From NCBI RefSeq assembly GCF_046237605.1, contig NZ_CP143542.1:2976001-3040000 (forward strand): 64,000 bases of DNA. The letters run 5' to 3'. Source of the DNA: Paraperibacillus marinus (GTDB lineage Bacteria; Bacillota; Bacilli; Bacillales; DSM-1321). Below, piece by piece: positions 18,601-26,684 of this stretch. The notes beneath the pieces are model-generated. The model was not told where the DNA came from and ran no database searches. It was given only the letters and a program-made list of their open reading frames with translations. How positions within the stretch are numbered: the first letter of the stretch is position 1; each line of letters opens with the position of its first letter. The translations under genes and the position numbers were made by a program.

Positions 18601-19107
18601 TCCGCCGCCGCCAAGGGCTGCCTTGATTATGATGGGATAGCCCGCTTCCTGTCCGAAGGATGCCACTTCCTCAAGTGAAGTGACTGGGCCGTCGCTCCCT
18701 GGAATGACCGGTATCCCGGCAATAACAGCCTGATGCCTGGCTTTAACCTTATCCCCGAACATATCAAGATGCTTTGTTTCTGGCCCTATGAAGATAATTC
18801 CTTCCTCTTCACACCTTCTGGCAAAATCAATATTCTCGGATAAAAAACCATATCCGGGATGGATGGCATCGACTCCGCTTTTCTTGGCAATATCTATAAT
18901 TCCTTCAATGTCCAGATAAGCTTCAATCGGTCCTTTTCCTTTGCCGATCAAATATGCCTCATCCGCCTTGTAGCGGTGGTATGCCCCTGAATCTTCTTTT
19001 GAATAAATCGCAACGGTCGATATGTTGAGTTCTGTACAAGCCCTGAATACACGGATTGCGATTTCACCGCGGTTGGCGGCTAATATTTTTGTAATGCGTC
19101 TCTTCAA
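15670..19107 (-). CDS. pycA: Pyruvate carboxylase
   Basis: A full-length 1145-residue anaplerotic enzyme making oxaloacetate from pyruvate, bicarbonate and ATP. Domain order is: biotin carboxylase (about 1-455; LGGGGRGMRIVR glycine-rich loop, EVNPRVQVEHTITE), carboxyltransferase (about 530-800; DTTFRDAHQSLLATRVRTRD, with metal-site HLHTHDTSGNG) and biotinyl carrier at the C-terminus (ITEAMKMETTVQAP, biotin on the K of AMKM). The start is TTG after AGGAAGGTG. Monocistronic, ending at a shared terminator. In B. subtilis ftsW precedes it; no ftsW lies upstream here. Confidence 0.97.
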   Translation of the reverse strand: MKRRITKILAANRGEIAIRVFRACTELNISTVAIYSKEDSGAYHRYKADEAYLIGKGKGPIEAYLDIEGIIDIAKKSGVDAIHPGYGFLSENIDFARRCEEEGIIFIGPETKHLDMFGDKVKARHQAVIAGIPVIPGSDGPVTSLEEVASFGQEAGYPIIIKAALGGGGRGMRIVREPGELKEAYARAKSEAKAAFGNDEVYVEKFVENPKHIEVQILGDKYGEIVHLYERDCSVQRRHQKVVEVAPSVSLSEELRLEICRAAVHLMENSGYVNAGTVEFLVADNEYYFIEVNPRVQVEHTITEMITGIDIVQTQIMIASGEELHGELIAIPEQDEIKTHGYAIQSRVTTEDPLNNFMPDTGKIMVYRSGGGFGVRLDAGNGYQGAVITPYYDSLLVKLSTHALTFEQAASKMVRNLKEFRIRGIKTNIPFLENVVKHKSFLKGEYNTGFIDNTPELFFFPVRKDRGTKMLSYIGNVTVNGFPGIEKKKKPVFDGVRIPSVEEAGLAGSKQILDSEGADGVVKWINGQKKVLLTDTTFRDAHQSLLATRVRTRDLMQAAKPTAAIMKQLFSLEMWGGATFDVAYRFLKEDPWERLLGLRKEMPNLLFQMLLRASNAVGYKNYPDNAVREFVEKSAEAGIDVFRIFDSLNWAKSMEVAIDAVRQSGKIAEAAICYTGDINDPARTKFTLDYYKDLARELENQGAHILAIKDMAGLLKPEAAYRLVSELKETVGIPLHLHTHDTSGNGIYTYARAIDAGVDIVDTAIGAVAGFTSQPSMNSLYYALEGKERQPELDIEGIEQLGHYWEDVRKYYQEFESGMIAPHTEIYRHEMPGGQYSNLQQQAKAVGLGDRWEEVKSMYSRVNYMFGDIVKVTPSSKVVGDMALFMVQNDLDEESVLSKGNAIDFPDSVIELFEGYLGQPLGGFPEELQKVILKNKNPITVRPGELLEPVDFSKVKEELFHEIGRPVTSFDVLGYVMYPKVFLDYAKTSDSFGDVSTLDTPTFLYGMRLGEEIEVEIEKGKTLFVKLISVSEARGDGNRVVYFELNGQPREVVIRDESIKSASGAKMKADQQNKEHIGATMPGTVIRLLVDKGEKVKQGDHIIITEAMKMETTVQAPFSGTVKDIHVKNGEAIATGDLLMEIAGD

Positions 19108-19465
19108 TCGATAACACCTTCCTGTAATGTATTTTGATTAGGACCGGCCTATCCTTGTCAAGCATTGATATGCCTCGTCCGGTCATCGGCAGGGATGGCC
19201 ATGTCTATAGGCTCGGCCGAGTCCTTGGAGGACCTAAGAACAGCTATGCCAGGAAGGCATATTGTTTCTCGTGTAAAAACCCCGGTCAGCCTGTCCAACA
19301 CAGAGCTGACTATGCCTTATGTAGATTGTACCATTAGCTGAAAATTATGAAAATTAAAAAGCGCACTTTGGAATAATATTATCTTATGATAATGTTCCAA
19401 TGACTTCTTCATTACATTATAATCAATGCCGGCAAAAGAGTCTAATACGGCTAAAAAAGGTTCCA
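19108..19465. other. pycA upstream region, no gene seen
   Basis: About 360 bases between pycA and the ylaN terminator. Neither strand holds a frame with a ribosome site or recognisable protein, and I find no trace of ftsW, which occupies this place in B. subtilis. It should contain the pycA promoter; I do not see a clear consensus one. Confidence 0.5.
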
Positions 19466-19501
19466 AACAAAAAAACTCAAACACTTAAAGAGTGTTTGAG
19501 C
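19466..19501 (-). terminator. Terminator after ylaN
   Basis: A 10-bp stem, CTCAAACACT with AGTGTTTGAG, is followed on the minus strand by seven T. Confidence 0.92.
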
Positions 19502-19511
19502 TACAGCTGTC

Positions 19512-19793
19512 TTACTTGCGCAGGGAAGCTTCATGCAAAGCTGACAATTCCCGTTCCAATGTATCTAAAAGCGCCTTCCCTTCAAGCTCCGGAATCAGCC
19601 CAAGGCGGACGGCAAAATCAATTTCCCGTGACAGGCCGAACATTTGAGTGTCCAGCACCTCTTCATACAAAGGACATTGAGGCATGGTCAGGTTATCCAT
19701 CTGCACCTTTATTAATTTCAATATCTTTTCAGCATCGCCCTTCAGCAAGGTGAATGCTTTATCGCGATAATTCACTAGCATATCTGACGCCAT
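19512..19793 (-). CDS. ylaN: YlaN (DUF1507 / UPF0358)
   Basis: A 93-residue cytoplasmic protein starting MASDMLVNYRDKAFTLLKG, matching the family in length and sequence (LIKVQMDNLTMPQCPLYEEV, QMFGLSREIDFAV). In B. subtilis and staphylococci YlaN is needed under iron limitation and interacts with the Fur repressor; that is literature knowledge, not readable here. ATG at 19793 has GGGGGAT upstream and gives the family length; the ATG five codons earlier has a weaker site. Monocistronic with a clear terminator. Confidence 0.93.
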   Translation of the reverse strand: MASDMLVNYRDKAFTLLKGDAEKILKLIKVQMDNLTMPQCPLYEEVLDTQMFGLSREIDFAVRLGLIPELEGKALLDTLERELSALHEASLRK

Positions 19794-19977
19794 TCCTAAA
19801 TCCCCCATTTCAGAGCGACCTTACAATTCTATCTATAAATTCTACCTGTTGTTTCAGAAAAAAGCAAGGAGATGAACGATACCAGCCAAGATTTCAAGCT
19901 ACTTGTACCAAAACATAGGACAGGAAGCGTGCAAAGGATTATACTAAGGCTAGATACTAATCTTGGAGGGATACACC

Positions 19978-20478
19978 ATGGAAGCAATACTTACAATAAA
20001 AGGAAATGTCGCCTTCCCCATCACCCTTGATCCAGGTGTCTGGATTTTTGATGACAGAAAGGTTGATCTTGATACCTTCTTTTCAACCGGTGCAGGGAAC
20101 GGACAGGATGACCTGGAGGAATACACCAAAAGGGCATCCAAACACTGGGACCGCGAAATCATGGAAGGTGCCATTCATCCACCCACGCTTAAGACAGAGA
20201 AAAAATATGAAAAAGAAAAATTGCTGAACGGGACTTTCGGCATGCCGCTCACTCCATTCATTAAAAATGCACAGCCAAAGAAAGAGGCATCCACCTTGAT
20301 CATCGAATGCAGGACAGGAAACGTGCGCCTCCCGCTTTCGGACTCCGATAATCTGCTGGCCGGATTTTCGCAAGCTGGGAAGCCCATTAAGGAAGGCGGC
20401 CCTGTTTATATTTACTTCAAGGATGGATCAAATTCTGCAAATCCTCTCCGGGATGTCACAGGTTTCATTATTGAATGA
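19978..20478 (+). CDS. ylaL: YlaL-like protein
   Basis: A 166-residue protein recognised as YlaL by MEAILTIKGNVAFPITLDPGVWIFDDRK at the start and DVTGFIIE at the end. Function is unknown; some annotations call relatives peptidyl-prolyl isomerases without visible support. No signal peptide or membrane segment; the middle is rich in charged residues. ATG at 19978 lies seven bases after GGAGGG, so the longer frame beginning with TTG at 19963 is rejected. It faces ylaK (convergent), with only a weak hairpin between them. Confidence 0.75.
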   Translation: MEAILTIKGNVAFPITLDPGVWIFDDRKVDLDTFFSTGAGNGQDDLEEYTKRASKHWDREIMEGAIHPPTLKTEKKYEKEKLLNGTFGMPLTPFIKNAQPKKEASTLIIECRTGNVRLPLSDSDNLLAGFSQAGKPIKEGGPVYIYFKDGSNSANPLRDVTGFIIE

Positions 20479-20524
20479 AGGCCGCAAAAACGGCAAAATG
20501 CTTGCCGTCTCTGATGCACCTTAT

Positions 20525-21856
20525 TCATAAGAGATTGGCTGCCAATTGTGCCAGCCCCGAACGCTCTCCCTTAATCAGCTTTACATGGCCAGCGATCTGC
20601 TGGTCTTTAAATTTTTCTACCACATATGCCAGCCCATTATTGTACTCATCCAAATAAGGATGGTCAATCTGTTCCGGGTCACCCATCAGCACAATTTTGC
20701 TTCGTTCCCCCACCCGGGTCAGGATCGTTTTAACCTCATGCTTCGTCAGGTTCTGGGCTTCATCGATAATGATGAACTGCTCCGGGAGGCTGCGCCCGCG
20801 GATATACGTAAGAGCTTCTACTTCTATGGAATTCATGCCGGCTAGGATGGCATCTAATTCCCCGGGTTTTTTTGTGTTGAATAGATACTCCAAATTATCG
20901 AATACCGGCTGCATCCAAGGCTTCAGTTTCTCATCCTTCTCACCAGGCAGATAGCCGATATCCTTCCCCACAGGCACAATCGGCCTTGCAACAAGCAGCT
21001 TCTTATAGAGACCCAGGTCTTCTGTCTGAAGCAGCCCCGCTGCAAGTGCAAGAAGCGTCTTGCCTGTCCCTGCCTTGCCTACTAAAGTAACAAGGGGTAT
21101 ATCCGTCCTAAGCAGAAGTTCAATTGCAATGGTCTGCTGCACATTCCTCGGCTTGATGCCCCACACATGGTCCAGGTCGCAGACAAGCTTCTTCACTCCC
21201 CTGCATGCCGCATCCACCATTCCTAGTGCCGATGAAGAACCGCCAAGCGCATTCTTCATGATCAAGAATTGATTCGGATAGCAATGGGGTTTTGGCACTA
21301 ACTTTTCCAGCTTCAACTCTCCTTTTTGATAAAAGGAATTCATTTCCTCACCCTGAAGATAAAGTTCCTGAAATCCAGTATATATGTGGTCAGTCTCGAT
21401 GACCCGGTCACTTAAAAAATCCTCCGCTGTCAGACCGATGGCATCTGCCTTCACCCTGACCAGTGCATCCTTCGAGACAAGTATAACTGCCTTTCCATCC
21501 GGTTTGGTTTCTTCTTCAATCAATAAATTTTTGGCAACAGCCAGAATCCGGTTATCATTTGTTTTTTCAACAAAGATTTCCTGAAGCTGATGAAAGGACC
21601 GGTGATTAAGTTCAATCTTAAGAGTGCCTCCATTATGGAGCGGAATCTTTTCATGAAGCTTGCCCGCCGATCGAAAGCCGTCTATCAGCTTCGATACCTG
21701 CCTTGCGTTCCTTCCAATTTCATCCATATACCTTTTCTTTGAATCGACTTCTTCAAGGACAACAGCCGGAATTACCACGTCATTGTCTTTAAATGAGAAG
21801 ATGGCATAAGGATCCTGTAACAGGACGTTTGTATCTAATATAAAGATTTTGGTCAA
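20525..21856 (-). CDS. ylaK: PhoH family PIN-ATPase (YlaK)
   Basis: A 443-residue protein with an N-terminal PIN nuclease-like domain (about 1-150; FILDTNVLLQDP with the first acidic residue, then RNARQVSKLIDGF) and a C-terminal PhoH ATPase domain (about 230-443; Walker A VGKAGTGKTLLALAAG, Walker B EQFIIIDEAQNLT, and sensor GDPEQIDHPYLD). PhoH2-type proteins of this architecture act as RNA helicase/nuclease. The start is TTG six bases after AGGAGGCG. In B. subtilis it is ylaK/phoH, in the same neighbourhood. Confidence 0.92.
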   Translation of the reverse strand: MTKIFILDTNVLLQDPYAIFSFKDNDVVIPAVVLEEVDSKKRYMDEIGRNARQVSKLIDGFRSAGKLHEKIPLHNGGTLKIELNHRSFHQLQEIFVEKTNDNRILAVAKNLLIEEETKPDGKAVILVSKDALVRVKADAIGLTAEDFLSDRVIETDHIYTGFQELYLQGEEMNSFYQKGELKLEKLVPKPHCYPNQFLIMKNALGGSSSALGMVDAACRGVKKLVCDLDHVWGIKPRNVQQTIAIELLLRTDIPLVTLVGKAGTGKTLLALAAGLLQTEDLGLYKKLLVARPIVPVGKDIGYLPGEKDEKLKPWMQPVFDNLEYLFNTKKPGELDAILAGMNSIEVEALTYIRGRSLPEQFIIIDEAQNLTKHEVKTILTRVGERSKIVLMGDPEQIDHPYLDEYNNGLAYVVEKFKDQQIAGHVKLIKGERSGLAQLAANLL

Positions 21857-22029
21857 TTGGACGCCTCCTGATTAAAAAATCGAAGCCAAAGCGGATAAAG
21901 GGGCTTTAGGCTTTGATAGTAGTTTATGAAAGGGACAAGTGTGTTGCTAAAATATATGAGATTTTGAATAAGGATAGAAGGAAAAATCCACACTAGGAAA
22001 AAACGTGCGCCAGCACAAGGAGGACACCC

Positions 22030-22623
22030 ATGAAAAAGCTGATTCCGTATCTGATGATCTGCTCCATGCTGACAGCCTGCGGGGCGGATGGAGCAAACCC
22101 TGACAGTGAAGAAAATCATCAGGCAGGCGTCAGGAATTCAGCCATCCAGAATCGTGACCGCCAAACCAGCCAGCAGGTATCCCGCCGGCTGGAAGGATTG
22201 GCGCTCAGGAACCCAAATGTGAATAAAGCGGCCGCTGTGGTCCTTGGCCCCTATGCCATTATCGGCATTGACATTGATGATGACATAGAACGGTCACAGA
22301 CAGGTTCGATAAAGTATGCCGTTGGCGAGTCGCTTGAAAACGACCCTGAGGGTGGACACGCAATGGTTGTGGCTGATCCAGACATTACTGCAAGGCTTCG
22401 GGAGCTGTCCCAGGATATTAAAGAGGGGCGGCCGCTGTCAGGCATTCTGAATGAGCTGGGGGATATAGCGGGAAGGCTGATCCCTACTGTCCCTGGAGAC
22501 AAGAATGACAATGCACCCTATAAAACAACAGAAGAGCCCAAAAAACAAATGAATCAGCACGAAAAGAACATGATTGAAAAAGAGCAGGATGAGCAATCCA
22601 ACCATTATAAAGACCGGGAATGA
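22030..22623 (+). CDS. ylaJ: YhcN/YlaJ family sporulation lipoprotein
   Basis: A 197-residue lipoprotein: signal peptide MKKLIPYLMICSMLTAC with the lipobox LTAC, then a low-complexity linker rich in Asn, Gln and Ser. The YhcN/YlaJ domain spans about 60-150 (NVNKAAAVVLGPYAIIGIDID, then VADPDITARLRELSQDI), and the tail is acidic and hydrophilic. Family members are forespore lipoproteins with a role in germination or the spore inner membrane. The ribosome site AAGGAGGACACCC precedes ATG. Divergent from ylaK. Confidence 0.9.
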   Translation: MKKLIPYLMICSMLTACGADGANPDSEENHQAGVRNSAIQNRDRQTSQQVSRRLEGLALRNPNVNKAAAVVLGPYAIIGIDIDDDIERSQTGSIKYAVGESLENDPEGGHAMVVADPDITARLRELSQDIKEGRPLSGILNELGDIAGRLIPTVPGDKNDNAPYKTTEEPKKQMNQHEKNMIEKEQDEQSNHYKDRE

Positions 22624-22667
22624 TGATACGAAGGAGGCAGCCCCTGACTCCGGGACTGACCTCCTCT

Positions 22668-23123
22668 TTAAGATTTCATTAACGACTCCATTACCTGGCG
22701 GTCGAGGAGGCCTGCAGCATTTTCATCATACATTTTGCTATATTCAGGATTATGTGAGATTTTGGAACCATAAAACATTACATCTCTCACCTCAAGCACG
22801 TTCATTTCAAGAATAGTCAGGGCCAGCGGGACATCCATGATCCGCTCGTTTTTGATCATAACTTGCCCGCAGATGGAAAAGGCGGATTCTTCTGCAAAAA
22901 GCACCAGCACCGCCCTCTCATGATTTCTAATGTTCTGGACGATCCTGGACCGGCTACCCGCAGCAAAAACGATGGTATTTTCATCCCTGGCAAGTATCCA
23001 GGAAATCAAATTCACATTGGGCCCTCCCCCTTCATGGTCTATGGTAGACAAAACAGCCAGGCGCTCCTTTTGCAGGAACTCGAATAAAGACGGAATCAAT
23101 TTTGTTTCCACCAGATTAGGCAT
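22668..23123 (-). CDS. Pyridoxamine 5'-phosphate oxidase family FMN-binding protein
   Basis: A 151-residue flavin-reductase-like split-barrel protein. The block LAVLSTIDHEGGGPNVNLISWILARDENTIVF and the later RIVQNIRNHERAVLVLF are the conserved first half of the PNPOx-like fold. It is too short to be the authentic pyridoxine oxidase (lacking its substrate-binding C-terminal region), so a redox or heme/FMN-binding role is more likely. Convergent with ylaJ, divergent from ylaI. Not part of the B. subtilis yla order as I remember it, so it may be a lineage-specific insertion. Confidence 0.75.
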   Translation of the reverse strand: MPNLVETKLIPSLFEFLQKERLAVLSTIDHEGGGPNVNLISWILARDENTIVFAAGSRSRIVQNIRNHERAVLVLFAEESAFSICGQVMIKNERIMDVPLALTILEMNVLEVRDVMFYGSKISHNPEYSKMYDENAAGLLDRQVMESLMKS

Positions 23124-23266
23124 GGTTCTTCCTCCTTCACTGTTTCTCTTGCAGGCAGACCTAAGACAGCAGTATAAGAAATTATTCTGTATGCTCCTGG
23201 GTTATTCCTTCTTGCTTAAAAGATGGTATACTAGGGGTAGAATATAGGCAGGAGAAGAGGTGCCGA

Positions 23267-23467
23267 ATGAGGGTTAAATGTGTATTATGTGAGAAAATCG
23301 AGTCCATCAATAGTGACACACTGTTAGCAAAGCGCCTGAGGAACAGGCCTATCCATACATATCTGTGCAAGGACTGTTACAGCCGCATTGAAGTGCGGAC
23401 TAAGGAAAGAATCGCGACAGGCAGTTTCCGGCTTTATAGAAGCCCAAAAAAACAGGATGACTGGTGA
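23267..23467 (+). CDS. ylaI: YlaI, small zinc-binding protein (DUF2197)
   Basis: A 66-residue protein with two CxxC pairs (KCVLCEKIESIN and YLCKDCYSRIEV) that would bind one zinc ion, matching DUF2197/YlaI. The rest is basic (RTKERIATGSFRLYRSPKKQ), suggesting nucleic acid or protein contact, but no function is established. AGAGGTGC precedes the ATG. Monocistronic with a strong terminator; divergent from the PNPOx-family gene. Confidence 0.88.
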   Translation: MRVKCVLCEKIESINSDTLLAKRLRNRPIHTYLCKDCYSRIEVRTKERIATGSFRLYRSPKKQDDW

Positions 23468-23474
23468 AAAGCAA

Positions 23475-23526
23475 AAAAATAGAGGATGGCCCATACCTGA
23501 ATCAGTGGGACATCCTCTATTTTTTT
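23475..23526 (+). terminator. Terminator after ylaI
   Basis: A long stem, ATAGAGGATG-x-CCCA with TGGGAC-ATCCTCTAT (23479-23520), is followed by a T run. Confidence 0.9.
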
Positions 23527-23787
23527 CAGTAAAATCAGGTAATGGCTGTAACAGCCCTTAAAAGCTGAGACTGGGATCCTCTTAACATCCGTCCTTCAAT
23601 AAAAATGCTTTACCTGCTCATGCTGGTCTTGCGGACGGCTTTCCCAGCGATGCAGTTATGCTTCTGACAGCTTTTTTGATCTCTGTCTGCCGAAAAGATT
23701 TTTTCAGGTTTTAAATCCAAACTGGCTATAATACCAAAAAGCTTCAGAAAACCGCCAGCTGCTTTATATTGATGAACTAAAGACGCA
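23527..23787. other. Intergenic stretch after ylaI, nothing clear
   Basis: About 260 bases between two hairpins. A minus-strand open frame of about 55 codons exists here but lacks a start codon with a ribosome site and runs through the neighbouring hairpin. I see no promoter or RNA motif I can name. Confidence 0.4.
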
Positions 23788-23835
23788 GCAAAGCCCGGGG
23801 GAAAAACACATTGTTTTTCTCCCGGGCTATATTTT
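23788..23835. terminator. Terminator hairpin downstream of the 94-residue gene
   Basis: A near-perfect stem, AGCCCGGGxGAAAAACA with TTGTTTTTCTCCCGGGCT (23792-23828), is one of the longest in the window. The T tail is better on the plus strand (TATATTTT) than on the minus strand. Confidence 0.65.
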
Positions 23836-23873
23836 AGCGGCTTGTGAGCCGCTATTCTCTTTATTGCATCGAA

Positions 23874-24158
23874 TCAGGTAAAATTCCTGTATTTCTGAGG
23901 TTCCAGGTTAATCTGATGGAGCATTGCTTCAATCAGTTCGGCAGGAAACCTCCTGCTGTCAGCCGATCCATCTTTCACAAAATCCACAAAATACATAGAG
24001 CCATCCTTCTTGACTTTGAGCGCACTCAAAGCATGCTCCTCGGTAAGGAGGCCTTCAAACATTTCTTTCGTCTCAAAGGCTGCGGTGTCTTCGGGCCTGG
24101 CATCACATACCACTTTAATGGTAAGCCAATTGTATAATGCATCCTGAAGTGAATTCAT
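23874..24158 (-). CDS. Hypothetical protein downstream of ylaH
   Basis: A 94-residue cytoplasmic protein that I do not recognise. It begins MNSLQDALYNWLTIKVV and continues with an alternating strand/helix pattern (KKDGSMYFVDFVKDGSADS); net charge is slightly acidic and there is no signal or membrane segment. It starts three bases after the ylaH stop, so it is translationally linked to ylaH and probably part of typA-ylaH. No cysteines or metal motif beyond a single C. Codon use looks like the neighbours, so I take it as a real gene. Confidence 0.65.
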   Translation of the reverse strand: MNSLQDALYNWLTIKVVCDARPEDTAAFETKEMFEGLLTEEHALSALKVKKDGSMYFVDFVKDGSADSRRFPAELIEAMLHQINLEPQKYRNFT

Positions 24159-24161
24159 GGC

Positions 24162-24473
24162 TTACTGCTCCACTTGCTGGCGCTTCTGCTGATTCAGCCT
24201 GATTTTATAAATTCCAAGAACGAAGGCAGCGACCAGCAGTGATTCGACTACCGGCAGCTGGATGGCCAGGATGGTAAGCACTAGGCATCCAAGCGCAAGC
24301 GAAATATATATAATCAGGTTTTTTAAAACAGACAGTTTCCTGGCAAAGCCTAGATTATAAACCACAATGGAAAGCAGTACAATCGACGCGTAAAGTACAT
24401 TTGTGCCGGCTTTCGTGCCGAACAGGTCTACAAAGAGCCTTGCAGCTGGGCTTAAATGCTCTAAGCCATCCAT
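24162..24473 (-). CDS. ylaH: YlaH-like membrane protein
   Basis: A 103-residue protein with three hydrophobic segments (about 26-45, 52-70 and 73-90), matching the YlaH-like family found next to typA in Bacillus. Conserved pieces are NVLYASIVLLSIVVYNLGFARKLSVLKN and the positively charged tail (RLNQQKRQQ). Function unknown. It lies 27 bases downstream of typA on the same strand and directly before the 94-residue gene, forming a likely three-gene unit. Confidence 0.85.
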   Translation of the reverse strand: MDGLEHLSPAARLFVDLFGTKAGTNVLYASIVLLSIVVYNLGFARKLSVLKNLIIYISLALGCLVLTILAIQLPVVESLLVAAFVLGIYKIRLNQQKRQQVEQ

Positions 24474-24500
24474 CGTGTTAACCTCCCCAGTGTTTACAGA

Positions 24501-26342
24501 TTAAGATTCTGCATACTTTTTCTTTTTAGCAACTCTTTCACGTTCGTTCTTGTCCAGAATCTTCTTCCTAAGACGGATGGATTCCGGAGTAACTTCACAA
24601 TACTCATCGTCATTCAAGTATTCCAAAGCCTCTTCAAGGGACATAATGCGCGGCTTTTTCATGGTCGTTGTCTGGTCTTTGTTCGCAGAACGCATATTGG
24701 TCATCTGCTTGACTTTAACAACATTCACGGTAATATCACTTTCGCGGTTATGTTCACCGACGATCATTCCTTCATAGATTTCAGTTCCCGGCTCAACGAA
24801 AATCACACCTCTGTCTTCTACCTGCATGATACCGTATTGAGATGCTTTTCCGGATTCCATGGAAACCAGCACTCCCTGGCGGCGTCCGCCCACCTGGCCC
24901 TGAGCCATCGGCTGATAGCTGTCAAAGGTATGGTTCAGGATTCCGTAACCTCTGGTCAGCGTAAGGAACTCTGTAGAGTAACCAATCAGCCCGCGCGCCG
25001 GCACCATGAATATCATACGCACTTGGCCGCTGCCGTTGTTGATCATATCGACCATTTCGCCTTTACGGGCTCCGATGGATTCCATGATCGCACCAGTATG
25101 CTCTTCCGGTACATCAATCTGAACACGTTCAACAGGCTCACAGCGGACTCCATCGATATCACGAACGATAACCTCCGGTTTGGACACTTGAAGCTCATAT
25201 CCTTCCCTTCTCATGTTTTCAATCAGGATGGAAAGGTGAAGCTCGCCGCGGCCGGATACGATCCAGACATCTGGTGAATCCGTTTCATCTACGCGGAGGC
25301 TGACATCTGTCTGCAGCTGAAGATCCAGTCTTTCCTGAATTTTGCGTGCAGTCAGATACTTTCCTTCACGGCCTGCGAACGGGCTGTTATTGACCAGGAA
25401 AGTCATTTGCAGGGTCGGCTCATCAATTCGGAGTACCGGCAGTGCTTCCTGGGCATCAAATGGACATACAGTCTCACCGACATTGATATCTTCCATGCCG
25501 GAAACAGCAATCAGGTCCCCTGCGTAAGCTTCTTCAATTTCAATTCTCTTAAGACCTGTAAATCCAAAGATCTTTGTAACACGGAACTGCTTGACGCTGC
25601 CATCCAGTTTCATCAGGGCAACCTGCTGTCCAACCTTCATTGTTCCGCGGAATACACGGCCGATTCCAATTCTTCCGACATAGTCGTTGTAATCAAGAAG
25701 GGCGATCTGGAATTGAAGGGCCTCATCACGATTGTCAACCGGTGCAGGAATATTCTCTACAATCGCTTCAAACAATGGTTCCATATTTTCTTCCTGCTTG
25801 GCAGGATCTGGCTCGTTACTTGCTGTCCCATTAATGCCTGAAGCATAGATCACAGGGAATTCAAGCTGTTCTTCGTCTGCACCCAGCTCGATGAAAAGGT
25901 CGATGACTTCGTCGACAACTTCTTCAGGGCGGGCTGCATCACGGTCAATCTTATTGACTACAACAATCGGTGTGATTTTTTGTTCAAGGGCTTTTTTGAG
26001 GACAAAACGGGTCTGCGGCATACAGCCTTCATATGCATCCACCACAAGGAGAACGCCGTCTACCATTTTCATGATACGTTCTACTTCTCCCCCGAAGTCA
26101 GCATGTCCCGGAGTATCAAGGATATTGATGCGTGTATCTTTATATTGAACGGCAGTATTCTTTGCCAGAATCGTTATTCCTCTTTCTCTCTCGAGGTCGT
26201 TGGAGTCCATGGCTCTTTCCTCAACATGCTCATTCACACGAAATGTGCCAGACTGCTTCAAAAGCTGGTCAACCAGTGTAGTTTTACCATGGTCAACGTG
26301 TGCTATAATTGCTATATTACGAATATCGCTGCGAAGGTTCAA
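24501..26342 (-). CDS. typA: Ribosome-associated GTPase TypA/BipA
   Basis: A full-length 613-residue translational GTPase. The G domain (about 1-200) shows G1 AHVDHGKTTLVDQLL, G2 around RERGITILAKNTA, G3 DTPGHADFGGE and G4 NKIDRD. Domains II, III and V and the BipA-specific C-terminal domain follow (DYNDYVGRIGIGRVFRG, ARGLIGYSTEFLTLTRG, and the tail REVSIR-type region). It binds the 70S ribosome and assists assembly and growth at low temperature. The start is TTG after AGGAGTGG. It heads a unit with ylaH. Confidence 0.97.
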   Translation of the reverse strand: MNLRSDIRNIAIIAHVDHGKTTLVDQLLKQSGTFRVNEHVEERAMDSNDLERERGITILAKNTAVQYKDTRINILDTPGHADFGGEVERIMKMVDGVLLVVDAYEGCMPQTRFVLKKALEQKITPIVVVNKIDRDAARPEEVVDEVIDLFIELGADEEQLEFPVIYASGINGTASNEPDPAKQEENMEPLFEAIVENIPAPVDNRDEALQFQIALLDYNDYVGRIGIGRVFRGTMKVGQQVALMKLDGSVKQFRVTKIFGFTGLKRIEIEEAYAGDLIAVSGMEDINVGETVCPFDAQEALPVLRIDEPTLQMTFLVNNSPFAGREGKYLTARKIQERLDLQLQTDVSLRVDETDSPDVWIVSGRGELHLSILIENMRREGYELQVSKPEVIVRDIDGVRCEPVERVQIDVPEEHTGAIMESIGARKGEMVDMINNGSGQVRMIFMVPARGLIGYSTEFLTLTRGYGILNHTFDSYQPMAQGQVGGRRQGVLVSMESGKASQYGIMQVEDRGVIFVEPGTEIYEGMIVGEHNRESDITVNVVKVKQMTNMRSANKDQTTTMKKPRIMSLEEALEYLNDDEYCEVTPESIRLRKKILDKNERERVAKKKKYAES

Positions 26343-26468
26343 AAAAATTCCACTCCTAGATTTATTTAAATTTTATCCATTACATTCATATAACCAACAT
26401 ATTATACCACAAAGATACTAGAAACAAAATTCGAAATTGAGTACAATAGGAGTATAGAGGTGATTTCA

Positions 26469-26651
26469 ATGAAAAACAAGATATTATTTGTAATCCTATC
26501 CTTTCTTGCAGCAGCGAGCATCGCGGGAATCGGTATCGCCATCGCCGAGGGAAGCCTCGCTGTATTCCTTGCTTGTCTGGCTGTTCTGGCCATATCTATG
26601 GGCACCGGTTTTTCTCATAAAAGGAAGCTGCGTGCAAGAGGAGAACTATAG
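26469..26651 (+). CDS. ylaF: YlaF family small membrane protein (DUF5325)
   Basis: A 60-residue protein with two membrane segments (KILFVILSFLAAASIAGIGIAIA and LAVFLACLAVLAISMG) and a basic tail (SHKRKLRARG). It matches the YlaF/DUF5325 family found beside typA in Bacillus. ATG at 26469 with GAGGTGAT upstream is preferred to the GTG three codons earlier, which is inside the ribosome site. Divergent from typA, convergent with suhB. Function unknown. Confidence 0.78.
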   Translation: MKNKILFVILSFLAAASIAGIGIAIAEGSLAVFLACLAVLAISMGTGFSHKRKLRARGEL

Positions 26652-26654
26652 TCA

Positions 26655-26684
26655 TAAAAAAATTGCCTGACGGCAATTTTTTTA
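26655..26684. terminator. Bidirectional terminator between ylaF and suhB
   Basis: A short stem, AATTGCC/GGCAATT, with a TGA-C loop is embedded between A7 and T7 runs. It can stop both convergent genes. Confidence 0.88.

Noticed and set aside
19140..19340. Possible ftsW remnant or small gene upstream of pycA
   Set aside because: Read on both strands, I find no FtsW motif, ribosome site or sustained coding pattern.
22668..23123. The PNPOx-family gene as true pyridoxamine phosphate oxidase (pdxH)
   Set aside because: Too short and lacking the C-terminal substrate-binding region.
23530..23790. Minus-strand open frame of about 55 codons (contains GGFLKLFGIIASLDLKPEK)
   Set aside because: No start codon with a ribosome site and it runs through a strong hairpin, so it is probably chance.
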